A stretch of DNA of 12,500 bases from the NCBI GenBank assembly GCA_026770615.1, contig MU631310.1, forward strand, positions 236,336 to 248,835, in the 5' to 3' direction. A program made the translations under genes and the position numbers. Positions 1-7,382 of this stretch are shown here, one piece after another. The stretch is from Pavlovales sp. CCMP2436. Taxonomy: Eukaryota; Haptophyta; Pavlovophyceae; Pavlovales. The number at the start of each line of letters is the position of its first letter. The stretch's first letter is position 1. Under the pieces are notes generated by a model. The model did not search any database and was not told the DNA's origin. It saw only the letters and a program-made list of their open reading frames with translations.

Positions 1-51
<51 letters not shown>
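1..51. repeat. 51-base poly-G tract
   Basis: The window opens with an unbroken run of 51 G, followed by ordinary mixed sequence from base 52. A homopolymer this long and pure is often a sequencing or assembly artefact at a contig edge. A true G-quadruplex-forming tract is possible but cannot be shown from this sequence. Confidence 0.95.
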
Positions 52-1213
52 CGACGGGCGCCGCTCGTTGTCGACGCTGCAGGGAAGCGGGTGCCCTCGG
101 CTGGGGAGCCGGGTTGGGTACCCGCGGCCGCTGCGGGCTGCGCGCGGCCGGGAAGCTCCGAGGGGCCTGCGCACCCGGCTGGTGCCGGCGGGAGCGGCAG
201 CGAGCCGGCGGGCGAGGATGCCTCAACCGCGGACGAGAGCGAGGGCGAGGATTCCGAAGAGGAAGAGGGCAAAGAGTCTGGGGAGGAGGGCGACGATGGC
301 CAGTCGGCGGACGTGAGCGAGCGCGATGGTCATGAAGAGCAGCTGCCTGCTGCGGTGGACACGCGATCGGGCGCGCGGCTCGGCGACGGCCAAGTGGGCC
401 CATCGGCCGTGACGGACCTCGCCGAACGCGTGGTGGTCGTGGCCGGTGGTGAGGCCGGGCCGAGCGCGCTGCCTACACCGATCCAGCCGACGGCGCCGGC
501 TGCGGCGGTCCTGCCCGTGGCCCGACCTCTTCAAATTCGACGCGCGGGCCAAGGCTCTCTCGGGCGCGGCGCCCGAGGAGCAGGCCCTCAAGGCGGCGTG
601 GGCGGAGCTCAATGACGCCGGCAAGGTGGTCTGGACCGCTGCCGCAAAAGTGAGCGCGACGATGGCCAAGGCCGAGCGGGAACGGCTTGACTTACTAGAG
701 GCCGCGGCCGAACCTGGGTCGGTCGTCGCGCTGGCGCCCAAGCCTCGCAAGGTTTCGCGCTCGAAGAAGGCGGTCGCTGATGCTGCGCTGCTCAACGCGC
801 GGCTCGCGCACCTCGCCGACCGGGATCTCTGGCGAAGAACCGCTTTAAGCTACGCGCGCGGGCAGGGCAGCGTGCACCTCAAAGGAGTCGCCGCGGTGGA
901 GCAGATCTGCATCGGGCTGGAGCTCCATCCATGTGCGATGCTCCAAGCGGCTCTCGTGGCGCAGGGGGTGGACAAGACGCATACCCGCACGCTGTTCGTC
1001 CGGCTTTGCATGGTTTCCGCGCGCGATGGGCTCGACACTGCTCTGATCGGGTGCAACGCACTCGCGGCTGCCCACGCCGCTCCAGTCCGTTGCGTACAGA
1101 ACTTTCTCTACGCCTGGCTGGCGTCCTCCTTCGCAGCCAATGCGCCGACGCTGCCAGCTCCTGCCCGCAAGGCGGGGAGCGTGGTCCCCGAGCGGAAGGA
1201 ACGGGTGCACTAG
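52..1213 (+). CDS. Acidic/Ala-rich hypothetical protein, 5'-partial, with a frame break
   Basis: I do not recognise this family. Frame 1 is open from the poly-G onward with no ATG. It encodes a Gly/Ala/Pro-rich segment, then a strongly acidic stretch (about 220-350, runs of E, D and S). It loses quality near 500-530 and stops at 615. From about 505 frame 2 continues to TAG at 1211-1213 with well-formed protein: a stretch starting PDLFKFDARAKAL, an amphipathic Lys/Ala/Glu segment with Trp at spaced positions, then a hydrophobic Ala-rich C-terminal half with Cys and Trp. Frame 2 has a stop at 410-412, so the switch must lie between 410 and 615. A one-base error or mutation in the C-rich stretch near 500-520 is the simplest cause; I saw no credible intron. 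The F..W..W spacing faintly recalls an HMG box behind an acidic tail, but this is weak. The true start is lost or lies outside the window. Confidence 0.5.
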
Positions 1214-1396
1214 GCCTTAGACACATAAAGGGGAACCGAATTTAAAATTTAAATCGCTCAAGAACCGCTCGGAATGCTTGGGAAGGTAATCTGCGGAAAG
1301 AGGTAGTCGAAGAAAGTTGTGAACTATCAATTTGAAATCGTTCAAAAATCCAAAAAAAGCTAGATTGATGATCGATTTCAATCCCGCAACTGTTTT
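1214..1396. other. AT-rich spacer
   Basis: This is a short AT-rich interval between the first gene and the probable LTR, with A- and T-runs and no usable ORF. I see no recognisable RNA gene or promoter in it. Confidence 0.6.
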
Positions 1397-1560
1397 TGAT
1401 AGGATATACCTCTATCTAGATCACACAGCAGGCCAGTAACGGTATCTGCTGAGACAGGTGCGCGGCTCGAGCTCGAGGCGCCCTGCGGCAGGTGACTAAG
1501 CTACTGCACAATCTTGCACAGGCCAACATCGAACGAACGGCTCGCTTAAATGTAACCAAG

Positions 1561-1567
1561 TTTATAG
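1561..1567 (-). promoter_or_regulatory. TATA-like box in the LTR
   Basis: The minus strand reads CTATAAA, preceded by a GC-rich stretch. It lies about 50 bases downstream of the 11-bp repeat array, as expected of a core promoter following U3 enhancer repeats. Confidence 0.4.
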
Positions 1568-1600
1568 GGCGGTCCCTAAAAACTCTAGATACAGTTGGAA

Positions 1601-1617
1601 CAGAATGAAACATTCTG
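1601..1617. repeat. Short perfect inverted repeat
   Basis: CAGAATG and CATTCTG flank a 3-base AAA spacer, immediately next to the 11-bp tandem array and between it and the TATA-like box. Its role is unknown. Confidence 0.6.
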
Positions 1618-1694
1618 TTCCTGTACTCTTCCTGTACTCTTCCTGGACTCTTCCTGGACTCTTCCTTGACTTTTCCTGGACTCTTCCTGGACTC
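1618..1694. repeat. Minisatellite, seven 11-bp units
   Basis: Seven consecutive units of TTCCTGGACTC (plus strand) occur, with variants TTCCTGTACTC (units 1-2) and TTCCTTGACTT (unit 5). Since 11 is not a multiple of three, the array shifts frame and is not a coding repeat. On the element's strand it sits upstream of the TATA-like box, where U3 enhancer repeats occur. Confidence 0.9.
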
Positions 1695-1811
1695 CATGAG
1701 TCCACTTCTGACAGTTGGCTTCAGAGCTCTCTTAACCCCGACGACGAATGCCGCCGACCGGAAGTGTGTTGTCGCACTGCGGGAAAGGATAACCATCCAG
1801 TAAAACCACCT

Positions 1812-1833
1812 GTGAGTACCCTTGAGTACTCAC
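1812..1833. repeat. 8-bp perfect inverted repeat, 6-base loop
   Basis: GTGAGTAC and GTACTCAC are separated by CCTTGA. It lies about 40 bases inside the start of the LTR on the element's strand and could be a protein-binding palindrome in U3. Confidence 0.7.
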
Positions 1834-1874
1834 CCATATCCGTCCACGCTCAAGAGCGCACACGAATGCTAACA

Positions 1875-1884
1875 CCCCCCCGCG
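1875..1884 (-). other. G-rich polypurine-tract candidate
   Basis: The minus strand reads GCGGGGGGG immediately before the TGTTAG that begins the LTR, and just after the RNase H stop. This is where a plus-strand primer tract is expected in an LTR retrotransposon. Confidence 0.5.
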
Positions 1885-1886
1885 AC

Positions 1887-2302
1887 TCACGGCGTGGGCA
1901 GGACAGCCGCATGGTACATGATGGCGTCGACGTGCCGATGGAAAATCGTTGCCGTGGTCGCCTTGGTCATGATGTCAGCGCGATTGAGATCGGTGTGGAC
2001 CTTCATGACCTTGATCAAGCCATTCTCGTGCGCCACACGGATGTAGTGAAACTTCACATCAATGTGCTTCGATAGCGTTTGTGGTGGACTGGGTTCTTGA
2101 CCAGGTCGATCGTGCCCTGGTTATCCTCGTAGATGATGGTGGGGCCGGTCTCCGGCTGATGGAGGAAAGACGCCAGCCCTCGAAGATACGCCAGCTCGCG
2201 GCAGCACTCGCTGAGGGCAATGTACTTGGACTTGCAAGTCGAGAGTGCAATGACCGACTGCAGGCTCGAATGCCACGCGATGGGCGTGCCGTTGTACATA
2301 AC
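1887..2302 (-). pseudogene. Copia RNase H, C-terminal part
   Basis: Translation on the minus strand starts at the insertion edge with VMYNGTPIAW, then passes through IALSTCKSKYIALSEC, the acidic YEDNQG motif and the NPVHHKR motif, all typical of copia RNase H. A one-base shift near 2065 then moves the frame to KHIDVKFHYIR and onward to LNRADIMTK, ending at TGA (1889-1887). The A(E/K)YIA glutamate is replaced by lysine (KSKYIA), so a catalytic acidic residue is missing. The N-terminal part of the same domain lies beyond 4653 on the other side of the insertion. It is non-functional. Confidence 0.88.
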
Positions 2303-3338
2303 TATATGTGTAAGTTTCTAGTTAAACGTCCGTCCCGGGAGGATCGCACTGGAAATGAGCGTTGAAAATAACACTCAGATCCAGGGATCCATCCCGAGCA
2401 CACGGATACCGTCCCCACCGACTGTCCCCACCGATGATCAGTTCAGACACACGACGATCGACGACGACTCTCGACTGTCGCGCTGACCAATCTCCACTGC
2501 ATCTCCCCCGCGTCGTCTGAAAATGCAGCACCGTCTGCAAGCGCGACACACCTACGCGACTCCCAAACCATTACTTCGTCACTAGCCTGCATCACATATA
2601 CAGGGGATCACGGGCAATAAGAAACCGTCGTGTTAAGAAACTGAGCCTCGTTTTTTTGCCCTTCAATAGTTCTTTTAACCAAAATTTAACCAGTGTTTGT
2701 ATGTAATTTGCTAAGAAACTCAGCCTCAGCCTCAAAACCCGCCGTTATTATTGCCCACGATCCCCTGTATAGCGATTTTTGCCCCGATGGACAGAAATCG
2801 CAAATATACGCGGCTTATCTGTTGGTCCAGTCTATCCCACCCCTTGCCGGGGGTGGGCCTCCGGCGCAGGACTTTGGGATGCGGGAAATTGCGGGCTTGC
2901 TGGCTCATGATTGTGGTTCGGAAACTTTGAGTTTGCTGGCTTATATTTGGTTTGGGTTTCTTGCCGCCCGGGTGGTGTCAGCGTGGTTGACTGGATGGTT
3001 TCAAAGGCCCGTTTGGAAGATGAGCGCATTGTGCGTGGGCGATTTCCGTGTATGAATATGACGGGCTTGTCCGAAGGTAATGCGTGCTTGTTTGACGGGC
3101 CTGCTGCGAATTCGTGGTGTATGGTGGGACTGGCTGCTCCTGGTAGTGCTGAGGGTGTGGCTCGAGACGGTCCCTTCTGGATGAGCTTTGGGGGTATAAC
3201 TCGAAGCGGTCTCTTCTGGATTTGTTTCCCACGAGTGGTTGGCCTCGGCTGGGCCTATGGGTTGGCTCAGGCTGCATGGAGGGTATGGTCGGATCTGCAC
3301 CTGGGAGTGAGTCTTTGTTATTCGGAGGTGATTGCGCG
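2303..3338. other. Non-coding part of the insertion
   Basis: No convincing gene is visible here. It contains a short direct repeat of CTGTCCCCACCGA type near 2411-2434, the 167-bp MITE at 2601-2767, and a T/G-rich right half (about 2880-3340) whose minus strand is Pro/Ser/Gln-rich without recognisable motifs. It may be the 3' untranslated region of the element encoding the two ORFs to its right. Confidence 0.4.
2599..2769. mobile_element. MITE copy 1 (167 bp plus TA duplications)
   Basis: The element runs CAGGGGATC...GATCCCCTG (2601-2767) and is flanked by TA on both sides. Terminal inverted repeats are about 25 bases (left CAGGGGATCACGGGCAATAA). Internally AAGAAACTGAGCCTC and AAGAAACTCAGCCTC form a direct repeat. 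It has no ORF, so it must depend on a transposase encoded elsewhere. TA duplications fit Tc1/mariner-like elements. Two further copies of exactly the same length lie in this window. Confidence 0.9.
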
Positions 3339-3866
3339 TCAAGCGTTTTCGTTTGGAAGGAGTTGTATGTGTGCCGGTGTCCCTTGGGGGTATGGACTCA
3401 TCTCATGCTGCATAGGTGATATGGCCGCCGGTACCTTGTTTTGAGCGATGCTGTCCGTTGGGGGTATGGGTTCGTACTGTATGGGTGGAAATGCTGATGA
3501 TACCTTATTGTTTTGGGCGATGCTGTCCGTTGGGGGTATGGGCTCATACTGCATAGGTGGTATGGCCGCTGGTGCTTCGTTTTGGGCGACACTGTCTGTT
3601 GGGGGTATGGGCTCATACTGCATAGGAGGTAAGGCTGATGGTTCCTTGTTTTGAGCGATGCTGTCCGTTGGGGGTATGGGCTCATATTGTATAGGTGGTA
3701 TGGCCGCTGGTGCTGCGTTTTGATTCAGTTTCCGTGCTGCCCGCTCGGCTGTCTGGGCAGCCCACATGGCTGCCTTAAACTTATACGCGTCGTATACATA
3801 TATAGGTATATTGTCCTTGGTTAGCGCCGCTGATGCTTCGATTGCCGCTTCGCGTGCTTTGTGCAT
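3339..3866 (-). CDS. Pro-rich repeat protein of the insertion
   Basis: I do not know this family. The 175-residue ORF has an Ala/Lys-rich N-terminal half (residues 1-52, with IPIYVYDAYKFKAAMW). Five tandem repeats of 23-24 residues follow, with core PPMQYEPIPPTDSIAQN, then a short non-repeat tail. The repeat units are 69 or 72 bp, always multiples of three. Several differences between units are synonymous in this frame (TAC GAA against TAT GAG; ACG GAC AGC against ACA GAC AGT) or conservative (I/M, I/V), which supports translation on this strand. The ATG is 15 bases after the stop of the zinc-knuckle ORF and in another frame. This frame is also open upstream across that stop, so the two could form one protein through a frameshift. 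Cytosolic and non-enzymatic is my guess from composition. Confidence 0.55.
   Translation of the reverse strand: MHKAREAAIEASAALTKDNIPIYVYDAYKFKAAMWAAQTAERAARKLNQNAAPAAIPPIQYEPIPPTDSIAQNKEPSALPPMQYEPIPPTDSVAQNEAPAAIPPMQYEPIPPTDSIAQNNKVSSAFPPIQYEPIPPTDSIAQNKVPAAISPMQHEMSPYPQGTPAHIQLLPNENA
3381..3722. repeat. Five tandem 69-72 bp units
   Basis: Units start near 3381, 3451, 3523, 3592 and 3661 on the plus strand, each opening with a form of CTGTCCGTTGGGGGTATGGG. The first unit is the most diverged and the last is incomplete. All spacings from unit 2 onward are multiples of three, so the array is a coding repeat of the minus-strand ORF. Confidence 0.9.
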
Positions 3867-3880
3867 GCTAAGGCTATGTC

Positions 3881-4651
3881 TTAGGAGAGTGTAGTGTAAG
3901 TCGCTGGGCTTGGGTGCATCACCGGTGTCGGCATCCGCTTCTTTATGAGCTCTTCTTTGGCACTTAATCCTACCCTTCCGGTGAAGTATTTCGGTCGAGA
4001 TATTATGTGTGTCGCCATTGATTTTGATTTGGCGGGTCCTAGGCGCGGGGCCAGTTCCTTACAAAGCGAGCGGTGAAGGTCGTGGCGTTGCTTTTCCGTT
4101 GACAAGCACTGGTGGTATAGGTGGTATTTTGTGTCTTGTGAGTTAGGTGCTTTGCATAGAGGGCAGGTGAGGCCCATTGTTTCGGGCCTTCCGTCAATGG
4201 TAATTGTAGTGGTGGCCATCGCCGGAAATTCTGCTGCCCACTCGGCATTGTGACGGTAAGATCCAAGTACCAATCTTGCCATGTGTTTGGTGTACCTTTC
4301 CGTGGGTCGCTGTTGCCCCCTAGCTCGTGGGAGGCGCAGAGCCGTCGTGCTCTCTTTTGGCCACATGGCTTCTACATTGGTCATTCTACCTATACCGGGG
4401 GCCTGTTTGACGGGGCCTCTCTTCTCTAGGCGTTCCCTTGCAACTCTGTCTATTAGCGCATGGCGTGTTGTTCGTTGGTCGGATGTGATGATGTCTCCTG
4501 TCGCAGTGGCCGCTATTGCCCAGCACTGGGCCGTGAGCGTATTTTGTGTGAGCTGTACTGTGCGGCTTCTCTGTGTACTGCTACTGCCTTTGAGCCCCGG
4601 TCGCTCAATGCGTTCTGCACGAGATTTATGACGGCCGGGGGTTGGAGGTGG
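3881..4651 (-). CDS. Zinc-knuckle ORF, 5'-truncated (possible non-LTR retrotransposon C-terminus)
   Basis: The minus frame is open from the insertion edge (about 4651) to TAA at 3883-3881. The first ATG, at 4384, leaves 167 residues, but protein-like sequence continues upstream of it (ALIDRVARERLEKRGP), so the real protein began further 5'. The clearest motif is a C-x2-C-x10-H-x4-C cluster at 4165-4106 (CPLCKAPNSQDTKYHLYHQC). Such knuckles occur near the C-terminus of non-LTR retrotransposon polyproteins, after the reverse transcriptase. No reverse transcriptase motif is present here, so this assignment is inference from the knuckle, the position and the abrupt 5' truncation. The ORF is followed closely by the Pro-rich repeat ORF. 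A host gene fragment carried by the insertion is an alternative. Confidence 0.45.
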   Translation of the reverse strand, partial: PPPTPGRHKSRAERIERPGLKGSSSTQRSRTVQLTQNTLTAQCWAIAATATGDIITSDQRTTRHALIDRVARERLEKRGPVKQAPGIGRMTNVEAMWPKESTTALRLPRARGQQRPTERYTKHMARLVLGSYRHNAEWAAEFPAMATTTITIDGRPETMGLTCPLCKAPNSQDTKYHLYHQCLSTEKQRHDLHRSLCKELAPRLGPAKSKSMATHIISRPKYFTGRVGLSAKEELIKKRMPTPVMHPSPATYTTLS

Positions 4652-4652
4652 G

Positions 4653-6240
4653 AAACCCGGTGGTGGAGCGCCGCTTCACTCTGTCGTTGGCCCAGTCGGC
4701 CTCAGCGAACGCCAAGAGGCTGAGATGTATACACTGTCCGCTTCGCAGCGGAAGAGCAGGCCTAGGCGCAGGGTGCCCTTCAGGTACCTCAGCACCCGCT
4801 TGGCGCTGAGCATATCGCATACCCTTGGTGTGCTCATTCGCCTTGCCAGCGAGTTGGTAGCGTGCGCCAGGTCGGGTCGGCAGGTCGTCATGGCGAACAT
4901 GATCGCACCCGTGATCTCCTGGTATATCTTCAGGTCCTTTTTGTTGAGCAAAGGCTCATCGGGCTCGGCGGAGTTGTCCTTCTCGGCCTCCAGCGTCCGG
5001 GCCGGCTTGCTCTCGGTCATGCCGAATCTGTCGAGGATCCCCTGAGATAAGTCTCTAGGTGCATATACATTCCCCTGGGGGTGTTCTCGAATTGTGCGCC
5101 CAGGAACTTCCCAAGCTCATCCTCTTCAGGGTGTAGTGCTTTGCGAGGTCTGCTGCGAGCTCGTCGATTGCCTTCGGGTTTCCCGTCAGGTTGAGCAAGA
5201 GTAGGTCGTTCACGAAGTTGCCGGCGATGATCACGCCTCCACACGGTGCAATCTTGATGAAGATACACTGCGCGTCCTCGCAGGGCACGAATCCACGTTC
5301 AAGCAAGCGTGCTTGGTGGTGTCGGTACCAGGCGCAGCCCGACTGTTTGAGACCCATCTGTGCTTTGATGGCCTCAGCAACGACCATGTACCCCGGCGGG
5401 GCTTTCGTCTGCGCCACATAGCCAGCTGGTAGGACAAACAGAGGGCGGTTTCCCTTCTCAAGGTAGGCGTCCGAGACATCTCCTTTATCCAGAAGATCTT
5501 GACCTCGGCGTGCTTCAGGTTGGGTCTGCGCCTGCCGTCCACCTTGGCACCAATCGCCGCCAGGAGGAGGCAAACTTGTTCGCTCCTGATGGTGGGTGAG
5601 AACACCTCGGTGTAGTCAATCCCCTCGCGCTGATAGTTGCCCACCACCACCATGCGTGCCTTCCAACGGGTGATCTCGCCCTTCTTTGACTTGGCCTCGT
5701 AGACCCATTGTGACGGTAGTACTCTGGTACCAGCCTTCGCCACCTTTTCGTTGAAGGTGTGAGGTCTCGATGCGCTTCCAGGTTGGACTCCATCGCCACA
5801 CGCCACTTGTCTGCGTTGGGCGATGCTCTCGCCTGGTGGAAGTTGAGAGGGAGGGTGACCGGGACCCCCTTGTGCGTGATGCCTATTGCCGCTCGGGCAG
5901 ACGCCAACTCAGGGGTCTCGGCCTTACTCCTCGAAGCCCTGTCCCGCCTCATCGGGTCGTGCCCCTTGGGCAGAGCTTGGATCGGATTCGCCTCGACGAG
6001 GCCCGTCTCTTTCTCTCTCTCCAACATTCTTGCCCGAACGCTTATGAGGCCATCACGACGGTCCAGCTCCACCTCAGTGTCTTTACCACTCGTACTCGAA
6101 TCGTCATCCGAGAAGAGGATTGGTCTGTCAACGGTGGCGGAGCCTTGGTTGTCATTGGCCGTCACCGGCGTCATGGTGGGACTAGATGATGTATCACCCT
6201 CCGATATAGCTGATGTATCACTCTGAAAGATACATCAATC
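4653..6240 (-). pseudogene. Copia reverse transcriptase and start of RNase H
   Basis: Going down the minus strand there is an acidic Ser-rich linker (to about 5950); NADKWRVAMES; VLPSQWVYEAK and WKARMVVVGNYQREGIDYTEVFSPT (fingers); KGDVSDAYLE (the copia DVKTAFL region); GLKQSGCAWY; FVNDLLLL in place of the catalytic YVDD box (5216-5205); KFLGAQ; CRPDLAHATNSLAR; RVLRYLKGT; and EADWANDRVKRRSTTGF of RNase H. These pieces lie in different frames. Breaks fall near 5760, 5520, 5120, 5030 and 4750, so no full-length protein can be made. The first catalytic Asp of the box is Asn, which would inactivate the enzyme even without the breaks. The frame is closed by a stop just upstream of about 6235 and no integrase follows, so the element is truncated there. 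Confidence 0.9.
6187..6237. repeat. TGATGTATCA repeats with a 9-bp stem
   Basis: TGATGTATCAC occurs directly twice (6187-6197 and 6211-6221). The second copy pairs with GATACATCA (6229-6237) to form a perfect 9-bp stem with a 9-base loop. CCGATATA also occurs twice nearby. This lies at the truncated 5' edge of the copia remnant and may mark the breakpoint. Confidence 0.7.
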
Positions 6241-6784
6241 CGATATATCACGACACTTAAAATAAATAAAAATACTCTAATTATCAGCTAATTCGTAATT
6301 ACATACGTAAAGTGACGGACATAGCCGGGCGGGCTATCTGCGGCGCGCTCGGGACAGGCTTGGGCGCGCAGCTGCAACTGCAGACAACGAGGGTGGCTGA
6401 GACAGCAAGGCCGAGGAAACTGTGTCGAAACTGCTAGAACGAGCGCGGCGTAGCCGAGACCCCGGCGCCCGAGATGGCTGCGAGCGATCACTGATCCAGC
6501 GCATTCATAGGAGACGAAGCCGGCGCCTGCGCGACGCTCAGCTGCGACTTGGCGATCACAGTGACGTGCACCGGCAGCACGTGTGACAAGTGCGAGTGAG
6601 AGGTGTGAAAAGGCAGCCGGGCTCACCCACTCAGCAAGTGCAGGCGGGTAGAGACTGGTAACGTGCACTGCGCACAACTGCGCATATTAACTACAAAAAA
6701 ACGGCATCAGCGGCGGGCAACATGAGTGAATAGAAGTAGCAAAATTTTGTACTGTTGTCTGTCGATGGTGTAAGACTACTGAAT
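6241..6784. other. Intergenic stretch without a recognised gene
   Basis: An AT-rich start is followed by a GC-rich block. A 129-codon minus-strand ORF (6288-6677) is open, but it has no recognisable motif and its composition fits chance in GC-rich DNA. I see no tRNA, rRNA or promoter. Confidence 0.5.
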
Positions 6785-6955
6785 TACAGGGTGTCGCGGG
6801 CAATAAGAAGCCGTAGTAATAAGAAGCGGAGCCTTTTTTTTTTGCATTGTTTGTATGCAATTTAAGAAAAAAATAGCAATTTTTGTATGTAATTTGCTAA
6901 GAAGCTCAGCCTCAAGCTCAAAATTCGCCCTTCTTATTGTTCGCGATCTCCTTTA
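6785..6955. mobile_element. MITE copy 2 (167 bp plus TA duplications)
   Basis: CAGGGTGTCGCGGGCAATAA at the left and CTTATTGTTCGCGATCTCCT at the right form imperfect terminal inverted repeats (6787-6953) flanked by TA. The length is identical to the other copies. The centre is the most diverged of the three, with a T10 run and an internal near-duplication of TTTGTATGCAATTT. The last five bases of the right end are eroded compared with copies 1 and 3, suggesting it is the oldest insertion. Confidence 0.85.
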
Positions 6956-7141
6956 CCTACAAACATAGTAGTAAATGGGCGCCGCTACACTTACAGTCGG
7001 GCGATGTCACGCACACTGTGTCACATAGGCCCAGTCTGCTCCTTTTTTGAGGCAATGTAGCCCAGTCTGCGCTCGTTGAAAGGGCCCGGCTGGTAGGATT
7101 TCTCACCCGGCCCCCAGGCGGGCGGCAGACAATAAGTTGAT

Positions 7142-7382
7142 GGTAACTATATATTTATGATAGGGATTCAAGCTGGCGTCTGACTATTCTGAATGTTGTG
7201 CTGGTCTGAGCGCTGCGTTGCCCATTGCCTGCTGCGTGCCTTAGTCGGCTGCGCTGACTTGGTAACTATATATATATACTGATAGGGATTCAAGCTGGCG
7301 TCTGACTGTTCTGAATGTTGTGCTGGTCTGAGCGCTGCGTCGCCCATTGCCTGCTGCGTGCCTTAGTCGGCTGCGCTGGCTT
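7142..7382. repeat. Tandem duplication, two units of about 120 bp
   Basis: Unit 1 (7142-7260, 119 bp) and unit 2 (7261-7382, 122 bp) both open with GGTAACTATATAT and continue with GATAGGGATTCAAGCTGGCG through TTAGTCGGCTGCGCTG. They differ by a few substitutions and by the length of the TA run. The opening GGTAACTATATATATAT recurs alone at 7431, as if a third unit had begun. No coding frame is evident. Confidence 0.92.

Larger units (their letters stand above)
1397..1874 (-). repeat. Probable 3' LTR of the copia element (478 bp)
   Basis: On the minus strand the sequence just after the G-rich tract begins TGTTAGC (1874 downward). The opposite edge reads TGATAGG on the plus strand from 1397, so the ends are near-perfect short inverted repeats of the TG...CA type. 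Inside are a tandem 11-bp array (1618-1694), a TATA-like box downstream of it (1561-1567), and an 8-bp inverted repeat near the U3 start (1812-1833). This matches U3-R-U5 organisation. The 5' LTR is missing, so the outer edge at 1397 cannot be confirmed by comparison. Confidence 0.5.
2303..4652. mobile_element. 2.35-kb insertion splitting the copia RNase H
   Basis: Taking this segment out brings the minus-strand residues RRSTTGF (ending at 4653) directly against VMYNGTPIAW (starting at 2302), in frame and in the order expected of RNase H. I see no terminal inverted repeats and no target-site duplication at the two edges. The segment carries two minus-strand ORFs (3881-4651 and 3339-3866), then about 1 kb without a gene that holds a MITE. 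The first ORF is cut off at its 5' side, as a 5'-truncated non-LTR retrotransposon would be. However, no poly-A tail is seen at the 2303 end, so the class is uncertain. Confidence 0.6.
1397..6240 (-). mobile_element. Decayed Ty1/copia retrotransposon, 5'-truncated
   Basis: Read on the minus strand, the order is an acidic linker, reverse transcriptase, RNase H, stop codon, G-rich tract and LTR, which is the copia order at the 3' end. No gag, protease, integrase or 5' LTR is visible upstream of about 6240, so roughly the 5' half is missing. The coding part has at least five frame breaks, and a 2.35-kb insertion (2303-4652) splits the RNase H. All similarity calls are by eye from conserved copia motifs. 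The left edge depends on the inferred LTR end at 1397. Confidence 0.85.

Noticed and set aside
845..1226. Minus-strand ORFs opposite the first gene
   Set aside because: They lack motifs and overlap the well-formed plus-strand C-terminal half.
1416..1796. Minus-strand ORF of 126 codons over the LTR
   Set aside because: It is made mostly of the 11-bp tandem repeats, which shift frame, and of LTR sequence including the TATA-like box.
2693..3444. Plus-strand ORFs at 2693-3055 and 2911-3444
   Set aside because: The first starts inside a MITE. The second is Trp/Gly/Cys-rich with no motif and runs antisense into the coding repeats, so it looks like a chance frame in T/G-rich DNA.
3381..3722. Regular repeats resembling a CRISPR array
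   Set aside because: Units are contiguous, 69-72 bp, without unique spacers, and encode a periodic protein on the minus strand. The setting is eukaryotic.
4676..5573. Copia frame changes as programmed ribosomal frameshifts
   Set aside because: There are several breaks in different places, the catalytic Asp is lost and an insertion interrupts the gene, all of which indicate decay.
5759..6226. Plus-strand ORFs antisense to the copia linker and reverse transcriptase
   Set aside because: The minus strand carries recognisable copia motifs; these plus-strand frames are GC-driven shadows.
6288..6677. Minus-strand 129-codon ORF
   Set aside because: No motif, no domain-like pattern, and the amino-acid mix (A, R, S, C) is what random GC-rich DNA gives.
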